In this document: positions 15,571 to 21,326 of the stretch, one piece after another
Numbering within the stretch: the first letter of the stretch is position 1
Layout of the letters: every line of letters starts with the position of its first letter
Assembly: GCA_001871435.1 (NCBI GenBank)
Contig: MNVC01000029.1
Coordinates: 1 to 21,326 of the forward strand
Length of the DNA: 21,326 nucleotides
Source: Candidatus Magasanikbacteria bacterium CG1_02_32_51
GTDB taxonomy: Bacteria > Patescibacteriota > Patescibacteriia > Magasanikbacterales > UBA922
Reading direction: 5' to 3'
Position numbers and translations under genes: made by a program
The notes under the pieces: generated by a model
Told to the model about the DNA's origin: nothing
What the model saw: the letters and a program-made list of their open reading frames with translations, nothing else
Database searches by the model: none

Positions 15571-15660
15571 AAATTACAACTCTCAAATTACAAATTCCAA
15601 ATAATATACAACTCTCAAATTACATTTTTTATTGTATATTGTGATTTGTTTGAAATTTGT
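15571..15660. repeat. Family B-like repeats and 18-base direct repeat between parA and parB
   Basis: TACAACTCTCAAATTACA occurs exactly at 15575-15592 and 15607-15624. Downstream, GTGATTTGTTTGAAATTTGT (15641-15660) gives a loose inverted partner resembling the right arm at 9818-9850. No start or terminator is obvious here. Confidence 0.6.
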
Positions 15661-15678
15661 TTATTTATAATTGTATAT

Positions 15679-16446
15679 TTAGTTTGAGTGTTTTTCAATA
15701 ATTTCTCTAGCCAATCTTTCATAAGATTTTGCACCTTTACCATGTGGTTCATAATGCAAAATAGATTTTCCAAAACTTGGAGCTTCAGCTAATCTCACCG
15801 TACGTGGAATGACAGATCTAAAAATATTATTTGGAAAATATTTATAAAGTTCATTCATGATTTCAGTAGATAATTTGGTACGCTTATCAAACATAGTGAG
15901 TACTGCACCTAAAATACCTAAATCTGGATGAAGGTTTGTTCTTACCAATTCCACAGTTTTTAATAATTGTCCCAGACCTTCCAAAGCATAATATTCAGCT
16001 TGAACTGGAATCAAAATTTCATTGGCAGCCACTAAACCATTGATTGTAAGAAGTCCCAATGATGGTGGACAATCAATAATAATATAATCATAAGCATGAC
16101 TTACTTCAGATAACAAATCCCGCAATTGATATTCTCTATTTTCTACATCAATCAATTCTATAGATGCCCCTGCAAGATTCTGGGTAGCTGGAGCAAGACG
16201 CAAACCATCATGAGCTGTGTTGTAAATAATATCGTGAATTCTTTTTTGTTTAGCTAGAGCCTCATAAATACCTGCCTCTATATTATCTCTATCAATACCC
16301 AAACCACTAGTAGCATTGCCCTGTGGATCCAAATCAACAAGTAGTACAAACTTCCCCATTTCAGCCAAAAAAGCAGCTAGATTAATAGCTGTAGTAGTCT
16401 TACCTACTCCACCTTTTTGATTAACAACTGCAATTATTTTTGACAT
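15679..16446 (-). CDS. parA: Chromosome-partitioning ATPase ParA (Soj type)
   Basis: 255 residues, typical of chromosomal Soj/ParA without an N-terminal DNA-binding domain. It is a MinD-like ATPase that forms dimers on the nucleoid and pulls or positions ParB-bound origins. It has the deviant Walker A box KGGVGKTT (11-18) with the signature lysine K11, the LVDLDPQGNATSGLG switch (36-50), and Walker B in YIIIDCPPSLG. The FDKRTKLS and RTVRLAEAPSFGKSI segments are typical of the family. It is the first gene of a parA-parB operon. Its extended -10 promoter lies at 16560-16588, and a hairpin-forming repeat (16451-16488) sits in the leader of about 107 bases. Confidence 0.97.
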   Translation of the reverse strand: MSKIIAVVNQKGGVGKTTTAINLAAFLAEMGKFVLLVDLDPQGNATSGLGIDRDNIEAGIYEALAKQKRIHDIIYNTAHDGLRLAPATQNLAGASIELIDVENREYQLRDLLSEVSHAYDYIIIDCPPSLGLLTINGLVAANEILIPVQAEYYALEGLGQLLKTVELVRTNLHPDLGILGAVLTMFDKRTKLSTEIMNELYKYFPNNIFRSVIPRTVRLAEAPSFGKSILHYEPHGKGAKSYERLAREIIEKHSN

Positions 16447-16450
16447 AGTT

Positions 16451-16488
16451 TACGTCATCCTGAGCCGTCTAAAGACGGCGTAGGATCT
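16451..16488. repeat. Short family E palindrome in the parA leader
   Basis: GTCATCCTGA and TAGGATCTTT ends enclose GCCGTC (16464-16469) and GACGGC (16474-16479) around a TAAA loop. ATCCT (16457-16461) also pairs with AGGAT (16482-16486). It lies 5 bases from the parA start codon, so it would fold in the parA mRNA close to the initiation site. Confidence 0.75.
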
Positions 16489-16559
16489 TTCCTAAATTAT
16501 AAATTTTAAAAATACTAAATAATGTTCCAAAAACGTCTATCTGAATAATAGATATAATC

Positions 16560-16588
16560 ATTATACCAAATATTGACAAAAGCCACAA
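16560..16588 (-). promoter_or_regulatory. Extended -10 promoter for parAB
   Basis: On the - strand TTGTGG (16588-16583), a 17-base spacer, then TATAAT (16565-16560) preceded by TGG, which is an extended -10. The -35 lies inside the spacer of the divergent tRNA promoter, so the two overlap. Confidence 0.6.
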
Positions 16589-16601
16589 TAATAACTATAA
16601 T
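16573..16601 (+). promoter_or_regulatory. Perfect-consensus sigma70 promoter of tRNA-Leu
   Basis: TTGACA (16573-16578), exactly 17 bases, then TATAAT (16596-16601). Transcription would start near 16608, ten bases before the mature tRNA end. Confidence 0.85.
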
Positions 16602-16617
16602 ATGAACATTGCAAAAA

Positions 16618-16699
16618 GCCCAGATGGCGGAATTGGTAGACGCGCACGACTCAAAATCGTGTTCCTTCGGGAGTGAGAGTTCGATTCTCTCTCCGGGCA
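16618..16699 (+). tRNA. tRNA-Leu, anticodon CAA
   Basis: The cloverleaf folds fully. The acceptor is GCCCAGA/TCCGGGC. The D arm includes GGTAGACGC. The anticodon stem CACGA/TCGTG holds loop CTCAAAA (CAA at 16652-16654, reading UUG). The long variable arm is TCC-TTCG-GGA, and the T arm GAGAG-TTCGATT-CTCTC. The long variable arm and the CAA anticodon identify a class II leucine tRNA. The acceptor has an A-C mismatch at its fifth pair (16622 with 16694). The 3' CCA is not encoded (CAA follows the discriminator A), so a CCA-adding enzyme is needed. Confidence 0.95.
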
Positions 16700-16709
16700 C
16701 AACAACACA

Positions 16710-16806
16710 GTCTAAAAGTCTGTAAAGTCCATAAAGTCAAAGAGGTCTTTGAACCAAACAACTTTACAAACTTTCGACTTTATGGACTTTTGACTTTCCT
16801 GTTCGC
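16710..16806. repeat. Family A inverted repeat with extra end module
   Basis: The left arm (16710-16741) has TAAAAGTCTGTAAAGTCCAT and the right arm (16760-16797) the complementary ACTTTACAAACTTTCGACTT. TCAAAGA-GG-TCTTTGA (16737-16752) forms a small hairpin in the middle. The outer end (16783-16806) matches 90-113 in reverse with one difference over 24 bases, so this copy shares an end module with the element at the left edge of the window. Confidence 0.75.
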
Positions 16807-16833
16807 ATTGAGAAAAATAAACTTTTAACTCCG

Positions 16834-17805
16834 ATGTCCAAATACTACGACCTACTTATTGCTATCATGCTTATCTTAACTGCTTACCCTGCAGTCATTT
16901 TTTTGTGCAGTATTTACAAAAGACCAAAAAGTTGGGAAGCTAAAAATAAAAAAAAAACATTTTCTTTAGCAATAATTCTTTTATTTGGATCATCCATAAT
17001 TATTTGGGGAAGCTTCATAGAACCAAAAATAATTGTTGTAAATAAACAAGAAATAGATTTGGCCAAAATTGACAAACCAATAAAAATTGCTCTTATATCT
17101 GATCTCCATGTTGGACCATACAAAAAAGCTGACTGGGTAAAAAAAGTCGTAAAAAAAATCTTGGATCTAAAACCTGATCTTGTTTTTATTGCTGGAGATA
17201 ATTTGTATAATAGTGAATATAATCCAAAAGAAATAAGCTATCTAGCTCCCCTAGCAGAACTTGCTAAACAAATTCCTACTTATGATATAAACGGTAATCA
17301 TGAATACGGAATTGGCGATGGCAAAAATTGGAACAAAAAACATATCTACAACGCAGATTGGAGTATAGAAATGCAAACAACTATGAAAAAACTAGGTGCC
17401 CATTATTTGGCCAATGATTTGAACATAATTACTGTTCAAGACCAAAGTTTTTATTTGTTTGGCGGAGATTCTATTTTGGCAGGTAAACTTGATTTTAGTA
17501 TTTTGAAAAATAGAACAGAAGACTTAGCTACGATTGCTCTAATACATAATCCCCTATTTTTATTTATAACTGATTATCCAAAAATGGATCTAACATTGTC
17601 TGGACACACCCATGGTGGACAAATACGATTACCTTTTTTGGGACCAATTGGCAGAGTTGACAATTTGATACCAACAAATTTTTATCAAGGTTTACATGAT
17701 CTACCCAATGGTAACAAAATATTTGTAACAAGCGGCATCGGTGAAAGTGGACCAAGAGCAAGATTGTTTAATCCACCTGAAATTGTGTTGATAACGGTTG
17801 AATAG
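16834..17805 (+). CDS. Membrane-anchored calcineurin-like metallophosphoesterase (YkuE type)
   Basis: A 323-residue protein. Two hydrophobic helices at about 5-27 and 43-62 anchor it. The catalytic domain then carries the full two-metal motif set: D90 and H92 in LISDLHVG, D122 in IAGDN, N154-H155 in NGNHEYG, H238 in ALIHNP, and H258/H260 in SGHTHGGQ. The SGIGESGPRARLFNPPEI ending is typical of the YkuE/YaeI branch, whose members act at the membrane on phosphodiesters or pyrophosphate lipids. The true substrate here is unknown. It stands alone between a family A repeat and a family D repeat and shares a bidirectional terminator with the convergent block downstream. No Shine-Dalgarno or clear promoter is visible. 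Confidence 0.92.
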   Translation: MSKYYDLLIAIMLILTAYPAVIFLCSIYKRPKSWEAKNKKKTFSLAIILLFGSSIIIWGSFIEPKIIVVNKQEIDLAKIDKPIKIALISDLHVGPYKKADWVKKVVKKILDLKPDLVFIAGDNLYNSEYNPKEISYLAPLAELAKQIPTYDINGNHEYGIGDGKNWNKKHIYNADWSIEMQTTMKKLGAHYLANDLNIITVQDQSFYLFGGDSILAGKLDFSILKNRTEDLATIALIHNPLFLFITDYPKMDLTLSGHTHGGQIRLPFLGPIGRVDNLIPTNFYQGLHDLPNGNKIFVTSGIGESGPRARLFNPPEIVLITVE

Positions 17806-17859
17806 ACTGCTAAGATTAATAATCTACAAAGATTTTAATTTAGAAATTTTGAAATTTTG

Positions 17860-17954
17860 AATTTTTAATTTTAAAACAATTTCTTAATGATTTAATTTTA
17901 AATAGGTACTTTTCAAAATTTTTAAATTATAAAATTGTTTTAAAATTTAAAATT
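17860..17954. repeat. Family D inverted repeat
   Basis: The left arm (17860-17882) is a 23-mer centred on TTTTAAAACAATTT. The right arm (17932-17954) is its reverse complement with one mismatch. The same 23-mer is found unchanged at 20336-20358. Confidence 0.8.
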
Positions 17955-17969
17955 ACTAAATTTAAAATT

Positions 17970-18001
17970 AAAACCGTGTTTAATAAGAAAAACACGGTTT
18001 T
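17970..18001. terminator. Bidirectional terminator
   Basis: A 12-base perfect stem, AAAACCGTGTTT (17970-17981) with AAACACGGTTTT (17990-18001), around an 8-base loop. A-rich and T-rich flanks are on both sides. It separates the convergent phosphoesterase and COG2426 genes. Confidence 0.85.
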
Positions 18002-18023
18002 AAATTATATTTTTCAAAAACAT

Positions 18024-18524
18024 TTAAAAAATACCCCTAATCGTTCCTCCAGCAAAAAGAGTAATAATAGTTACAATTGTTGCTGACAAACAAACTCCGG
18101 CCAAAATAAGAGGCCAAGATTTTCTAAAAGGTATATTGAAAATAAAAGCTACAAGTGCTCCTGTCCAACTACCGGTAAACGGTAAAGGAATACCAATAAA
18201 AATTATTAGACCTAAAGCACCATACTTAATATATTTACCAAAAAATGCTTTTTCTGCCTGTTCTAATCTTTTACTAAACATCTTACCAAAAACTTTTGAC
18301 TTTAGAAGAAAATCATGCAATTGTGGCATCACCCAAAGCAAAAACAAAGCTGGCAAAAAATCCCCTACTACTGCAATCAACCAGACTTTCCAAATAGACA
18401 AATGATAAGCTTCAATACCAATCGGAATAGAAACACGTAATTCAGTAATTGGAATCATCGACAAAAAAAATACTGCCCAATGTGGGTCAAAATCAGAAAA
18501 AAATTGAATAATAGAAGAAATCAT
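18024..18524 (-). CDS. Small multi-drug export-like membrane protein (COG2426)
   Basis: 166 residues, nearly all hydrophobic, with about four membrane helices (about 15-35, 44-66, 101-127 and 137-158). The IPITELRVSIPIG motif (24-36) and GIPLPFTGSWTGAL (111-124) are hallmarks of PF06695/COG2426. That family is annotated as putative small multi-drug export proteins and is distantly like DedA in having re-entrant loops. The export function is not well established, and a lipid-carrier role is possible. It starts 9 bases after the end of the carboxypeptidase gene, so the two are almost surely one operon, which hints at an envelope function. It ends just before the terminator at 17970-18001. Confidence 0.88.
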   Translation of the reverse strand: MISSIIQFFSDFDPHWAVFFLSMIPITELRVSIPIGIEAYHLSIWKVWLIAVVGDFLPALFLLWVMPQLHDFLLKSKVFGKMFSKRLEQAEKAFFGKYIKYGALGLIIFIGIPLPFTGSWTGALVAFIFNIPFRKSWPLILAGVCLSATIVTIITLFAGGTIRGIF

Positions 18525-18533
18525 AATTAATTT

Positions 18534-19568
18534 TTACCAAGTATAATTTGCAAAAACCCACTCTGCTATTTTTTTGGCTTCAGTAAAACGAAACTCATGT
18601 TCTGTAGCACCAAGTATCACTATATCTATCACATGACCTTCATCATTTTTGATAGCCACCGTAAAATTGTATAATGAATCATCAATAAAACCAGTTTTTC
18701 CACCAATTATAGACAAATTATTTGGTACCCAACCCAACAACAACCAATCTGTATTCCACATGTGAATTTCTTTTTTTCTTTCTTTTGAATACAACACTAC
18801 TTCTCGTAAATTCAAGGTATCTTTTATTTTTTCATGATCAAGCGCCTCATCTAGTAAGATAACAATATCTGATGCTGTAGAAATATTATTAGCATCAAGA
18901 CCAGTAGGCTCTACAAAACTGGTATCAGACATTCCAAGTTCTTTGGCTTTTTCATTCATACGAGCTACAAAATTTTCTCGTGACAAACCACTAGCATCTA
19001 CCAAAGTCAAAATAGCTTTGTTGGAAGAAGCCACAAAAGCAGCTCTCCACAACTCATCCAAAGTGAAGGTATCTCCAGCATAAATATCAACACCACTAAC
19101 ATCATCTATAGAGACAGTAGTAGTAACTGCCAAATCCAAATTTTGTTCCAACAAAACTAATCCACTCATCAATTTGGTAATACTTGCCAAAGAATGTTTT
19201 TCATAATTATTTTTCGCAAAAAGCATTGTTGAACTGTCTTTGTCTTTTACCAAAATATTGCTAGCTGTAAACTCAGACAAATCTAGAGGAGTTGAAGAAA
19301 CATTCAATTTTGGTATCACAATTTGATTTTTAGAAAAATCAATATCACCACCAATTTCTAAAGCCAAATCTTTTTTTTCTTTTATGCCTGCAACTTGTTT
19401 GTCATCAACAAAAAAATCAGCCAAATAAGCCTTCCTCTCATTATCAAATTTGTAATACAAAAAACCAGTAGCAATACCCAAAAATAACAAAAAAATCGTC
19501 AGCAAATTACGCCACAAATTTGGAAAATTATCTGAAAATTTTGTTCTTTCGGTAAAATTAATAATCAT
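18534..19568 (-). CDS. D-alanyl-D-alanine carboxypeptidase (serine peptidase S11)
   Basis: A 344-residue low-molecular-weight penicillin-binding protein that trims the terminal D-Ala from peptidoglycan stem peptides. A membrane helix (22-38) anchors it at the N-terminus. A linker of about 60 residues follows, and then the catalytic domain with S129-x-x-K132 (ASITKLMSG), S181-x-N183 (ASSNKAIL) and K291-T-G (GGKTGFID). The FVEPTGLD segment typical of S11 enzymes is at 218-225. All active-site residues are intact. The anchor at the N-terminus replaces the C-terminal amphipathic helix of DacA. It is upstream of, and coupled to, the COG2426 gene. A - strand terminator lies 25 bases before its start, so its own promoter is unclear. 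Confidence 0.94.
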   Translation of the reverse strand: MIINFTERTKFSDNFPNLWRNLLTIFLLFLGIATGFLYYKFDNERKAYLADFFVDDKQVAGIKEKKDLALEIGGDIDFSKNQIVIPKLNVSSTPLDLSEFTASNILVKDKDSSTMLFAKNNYEKHSLASITKLMSGLVLLEQNLDLAVTTTVSIDDVSGVDIYAGDTFTLDELWRAAFVASSNKAILTLVDASGLSRENFVARMNEKAKELGMSDTSFVEPTGLDANNISTASDIVILLDEALDHEKIKDTLNLREVVLYSKERKKEIHMWNTDWLLLGWVPNNLSIIGGKTGFIDDSLYNFTVAIKNDEGHVIDIVILGATEHEFRFTEAKKIAEWVFANYTW

Positions 19569-19592
19569 AATTTTGGGCTACAGTTTAAAGAT

Positions 19593-19640
19593 AAAAAAAT
19601 AAAGACTTTTTTTGTTCTTATTTCATTGTCTATAGTCTTT
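19593..19640 (-). terminator. Possible terminator downstream of scpB
   Basis: Read on the - strand, AAAGACT (19640-19634) pairs with AGTCTTT (19607-19601) across a 26-base loop and is followed by ATTTTTTT. The long loop makes it weak, but the U-tract is good. Confidence 0.45.
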
Positions 19641-19650
19641 TACTTTTTAA

Positions 19651-19763
19651 TCCGCCCACAGCCACAGGCGTGCTTAGCAAGGCGGACAAGGTTTAATTCC
19701 TAGCAGTTTCAGCCAGAGGACTGATCAGCCTTAGGCACGATACTGCGAGGTAGTTCATTAAAC
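19651..19763. repeat. Two adjacent GC-richer palindromes between scpB and the carboxypeptidase gene
   Basis: Palindrome 1 pairs TCCGCC (19651-19656) with GGCGGA (19681-19686). Palindrome 2 pairs GTTTAAT (19691-19697) with ATTAAAC (19757-19763), then CCT/AGG and GCAGT (19703-19707) with ACTGC (19742-19746). Between the stems, 19708-19741 can form further short pairs. The scpB stop codon is 11 bases away. They may be mobile palindromes or part of a 3' RNA structure. No match to a known RNA is recognised. Confidence 0.55.
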
Positions 19764-19773
19764 TATCTAACAA

Positions 19774-20310
19774 CTAATCAATTTCAGTATCTGGAACATT
19801 CAAAAGTTCTTTATTGTGTAAAGATTCATAATCTGGTAACTCCAAGATACTACTAAGTCCCAAAAAACGCAAGGCTTCAATAGATAATTCATAAACAGGT
19901 AAAATATGTTCTTGATCTTCAAACTCATTTATCAAACCACGAATCAGCAAATTTCGTAAAATAATAGAACAATTAACTCCACGAATATTTTCTATTTCGG
20001 CTCTAGTGATAGGTCCACGATAAGCTACCACTGTCAAAGTTTCCAACTGAGCTTTGGTCAAGTCTTCTTTGAATTCAGTCTTAGTAAATTTTTCTACAAA
20101 TTCAGTATTCTCGGAATTGCTAACAAGCTGGACATTGTCCCCTATTTTCACCAAATGAATACCAGAAATAGCTGTATATTTGTTTTCAAGAGAATTTAGA
20201 GCTTCTTCTACCTTTGCTTTTTCAAGATCCAATGACTTGGCAATCTTAACAACAGTCAATGGTTTGGAAGCTACAAAAAGTACTGATTCTACAACTGATA
20301 TTATATCCAT
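19774..20310 (-). CDS. scpB: Segregation and condensation protein B
   Basis: A 178-residue protein, typical for ScpB. ScpB dimers hold two winged-helix domains and, with ScpA, form the kleisin bridge of the SMC condensin complex that compacts and separates chromosomes. The first domain covers about 1-80 (VESVLFVASKPLTVVKIAKSL), and the second about 85-160 with the family signature LTVVAYRGPITRAEIENIRG. The length and motifs are complete. It lies 133 bases downstream of scpA, with a family D inverted repeat in the gap. The start at 20310 is preceded by no Shine-Dalgarno motif. Confidence 0.95.
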   Translation of the reverse strand: MDIISVVESVLFVASKPLTVVKIAKSLDLEKAKVEEALNSLENKYTAISGIHLVKIGDNVQLVSNSENTEFVEKFTKTEFKEDLTKAQLETLTVVAYRGPITRAEIENIRGVNCSIILRNLLIRGLINEFEDQEHILPVYELSIEALRFLGLSSILELPDYESLHNKELLNVPDTEID

Positions 20311-20335
20311 ATATATGCTTAATTTTAAATTTAGA

Positions 20336-20422
20336 AATTTTTAATTTTAAAACAATTTATTAATGTCTTAATTTCTAAATTAATTCATTTAAAAAATTAA
20401 AATTGTTTTAAAATTAAAAATT
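20336..20422. repeat. Family D inverted repeat with perfect 23-base arms
   Basis: The left arm (20336-20358) and right arm (20400-20422) are exact reverse complements over 23 bases and are separated by 41 bases. The left arm is identical to 17860-17882. It fills most of the scpA-scpB gap, so it would be transcribed and could fold in the mRNA. Confidence 0.85.
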
Positions 20423-20443
20423 CAAAATTGGAAATTTTTCAAA

Positions 20444-21145
20444 TCACAATTTGAAAAGTTCTATATCCCCAAACGATTTGTCTTGCTTTAAGACTACACT
20501 ATTTTGTTTGATAATTTCAAGTATAGCCAAAAAAGAAACTATTATTTCAGTGCGAGAATTAACATCATTAAGAATATCACCAAACTTCACATGTTTATAT
20601 TTTTTGAGCATCTCACGCATCTTGTCAATCTTTTCTTTAATAGTAATCGTTTTATCAATAAAAGTTTTTGGCAAAGCCTCTACTGGTTCTAAACGCTTTA
20701 ACAATTGTACCATAGATTGTGACAATATTTCTAGTGTAAAATTATGTGGTTGAGTAATTTCTACTGCTCTTACTATTTCTTCAACATGTCCATAAGAAGT
20801 ATGTCTTTCATCCAACCATATATTGTGCAAATTTTTGCTAGCATCCACAAAACGACGATACAAACGTAATTGTTCGTCAAGATCTATACCACTTTCTTCA
20901 TCAACATTCAACTGTGGTAACAGGGTACGAGATTTCATTAATAATAATCTAGTGGCAATTACCAAAAAATCAGCTAATTCTTCAGCTTCTATCTCTTCTA
21001 AGGTATCCAAATAATTCAAAAATGGTTCTGTTACAGCCGAAATAGACAACTTACTTATTTCCATTTTCTTTTCATCAATCAAAGTCAAAAGTAAGTCTAA
21101 TGGACCTGAAAATTCTTTGGATTGTATTTGTAAATTATTTTTCAT
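20444..21145 (-). CDS. scpA: Segregation and condensation protein A (kleisin)
   Basis: 233 residues from ATG 21145; a TTG nine bases further up is possible but less likely. ScpA is the kleisin that links the SMC heads, with ScpB bound to its middle. The N-terminal domain has the signature FSGPLDLLLTLIDEKKMEISKLSI followed by FLNYLD, then ADFLVIATRLLLMKSRTLLP. The C-terminal winged helix ends the protein (TEIIVSFLAILEIIKQ, then GDIELF). The gene ends in TGA. It overlaps the 3' end of the upstream glycosyltransferase gene by 11 bases, so translation may be coupled. GGAG sits just 3 bases before the ATG, a poor spacing. scpB follows on the same strand. Confidence 0.93.
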   Translation of the reverse strand: MKNNLQIQSKEFSGPLDLLLTLIDEKKMEISKLSISAVTEPFLNYLDTLEEIEAEELADFLVIATRLLLMKSRTLLPQLNVDEESGIDLDEQLRLYRRFVDASKNLHNIWLDERHTSYGHVEEIVRAVEITQPHNFTLEILSQSMVQLLKRLEPVEALPKTFIDKTITIKEKIDKMREMLKKYKHVKFGDILNDVNSRTEIIVSFLAILEIIKQNSVVLKQDKSFGDIELFKL

Positions 21146-21326
21146 AAACTCCAAATTTTAAATTTTGTTTTATCTTAAACAAATCAGCTAAGATATAAAA
21201 ACTATGTTTGTACAAAGAAACTCCACCTTTTTTCTTTAATAATTTTTTATCAATAGAAACTGGTAATTCATAAATAGAATATTTATAAATATTGGCTATA
21301 ATAAAAAGTTCAATATCAAACACCCA
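21135..21326 (-). CDS. Glycosyltransferase family 2, C-terminal end (partial)
   Basis: Only the last 63 residues are in the window; the gene runs past the right edge. The visible part opens with WVFDIELFIIANIYKYSIYE and continues with LPVSIDKK, then a Val-Ser-Leu segment, and LFKIK. A (W/F)xFDxEL motif followed by hydrophobic and EvPV elements is typical of the end of GT2 enzymes of the dolichyl-phosphate-glucose or polyisoprenyl-phosphate transferase kind. This is a family-level match by pattern and rests on a short stretch. It overlaps the scpA start by 11 bases. Confidence 0.6.
   Translation of the reverse strand, partial: WVFDIELFIIANIYKYSIYELPVSIDKKLLKKKGGVSLYKHSFYILADLFKIKQNLKFGVYEK

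Noticed and set aside
14674..16446. Plasmid origin of the ParAB pair
   Set aside because: ParA lacks the plasmid-type N-terminal domain, both proteins match the chromosomal Soj/Spo0J type, and core genes flank them.
39..16806. CRISPR array from the recurrent TTTATAAAGT units
   Set aside because: Units are tandem and inverted with no regular spacers, are spread over separate gaps, and no cas gene is present.
20444..20446. TGA recoded as glycine, as in some CPR lineages
   Set aside because: The TGA falls exactly at the expected ScpA end, and all recognised proteins read through normally without internal TGA.

Overview
The window is AT-rich and densely packed with housekeeping genes. It looks like chromosome from a member of the Candidate Phyla Radiation (Patescibacteria), probably of the Parcubacteria type. 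This assignment is inferred from the short gene set, the near absence of Shine-Dalgarno sequences, the CPR-style surface protein, and gaps filled with short inverted repeats. No taxonomic marker gene is present. Stop codons are TAA, TAG and TGA (TGA ends scpA), and nothing suggests a recoded genetic code.

Positions 1-8300 are mostly + strand. A 600-base gap holds nested inverted repeats and two copies of a TTGTATACAA palindrome. A near-consensus promoter then drives a small HTH DNA-binding protein. After it come a membrane-anchored multi-domain surface protein, an LCP-family cell-wall ligase, der, pth and dprA. Positions 8430-14486 (+) carry folC, topA, a conserved but uncharacterised membrane protein with a CxxC...C motif directly behind topA, and a Rel/SpoT (p)ppGpp enzyme without C-terminal regulatory domains. 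parA and parB follow on the - strand. Their promoter is back to back with a perfect-consensus promoter for tRNA-Leu(CAA). A + strand metallophosphoesterase converges on a - strand block ordered glycosyltransferase (partial), scpA, scpB, D-Ala-D-Ala carboxypeptidase, COG2426 small membrane protein.

The functional themes are envelope building (LCP protein, carboxypeptidase, surface protein, glycosyltransferase), chromosome maintenance (ParAB, ScpAB, TopA, DprA), translation (Der, Pth, tRNA-Leu) and the stringent response.

No defence island, CRISPR array, prophage or new multi-gene system is visible. The most unusual feature is the intergenic space. At least five sequence-unrelated families of short AT-rich elements, here called A to E, recur between genes, almost always as inverted pairs. 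Family A is the TTTATAAAGT type, B the CAAATGTCAAAT type, C the ATTGTCTCATTG type, D the TTTTAAAACAATTT type and E the GTCATCCCGAGCG type. One element sits nested inside another at the left end, and identical arms recur in distant gaps. The 247-residue CxxC protein and the twin TTGTATACAA sites are the other leads worth following.
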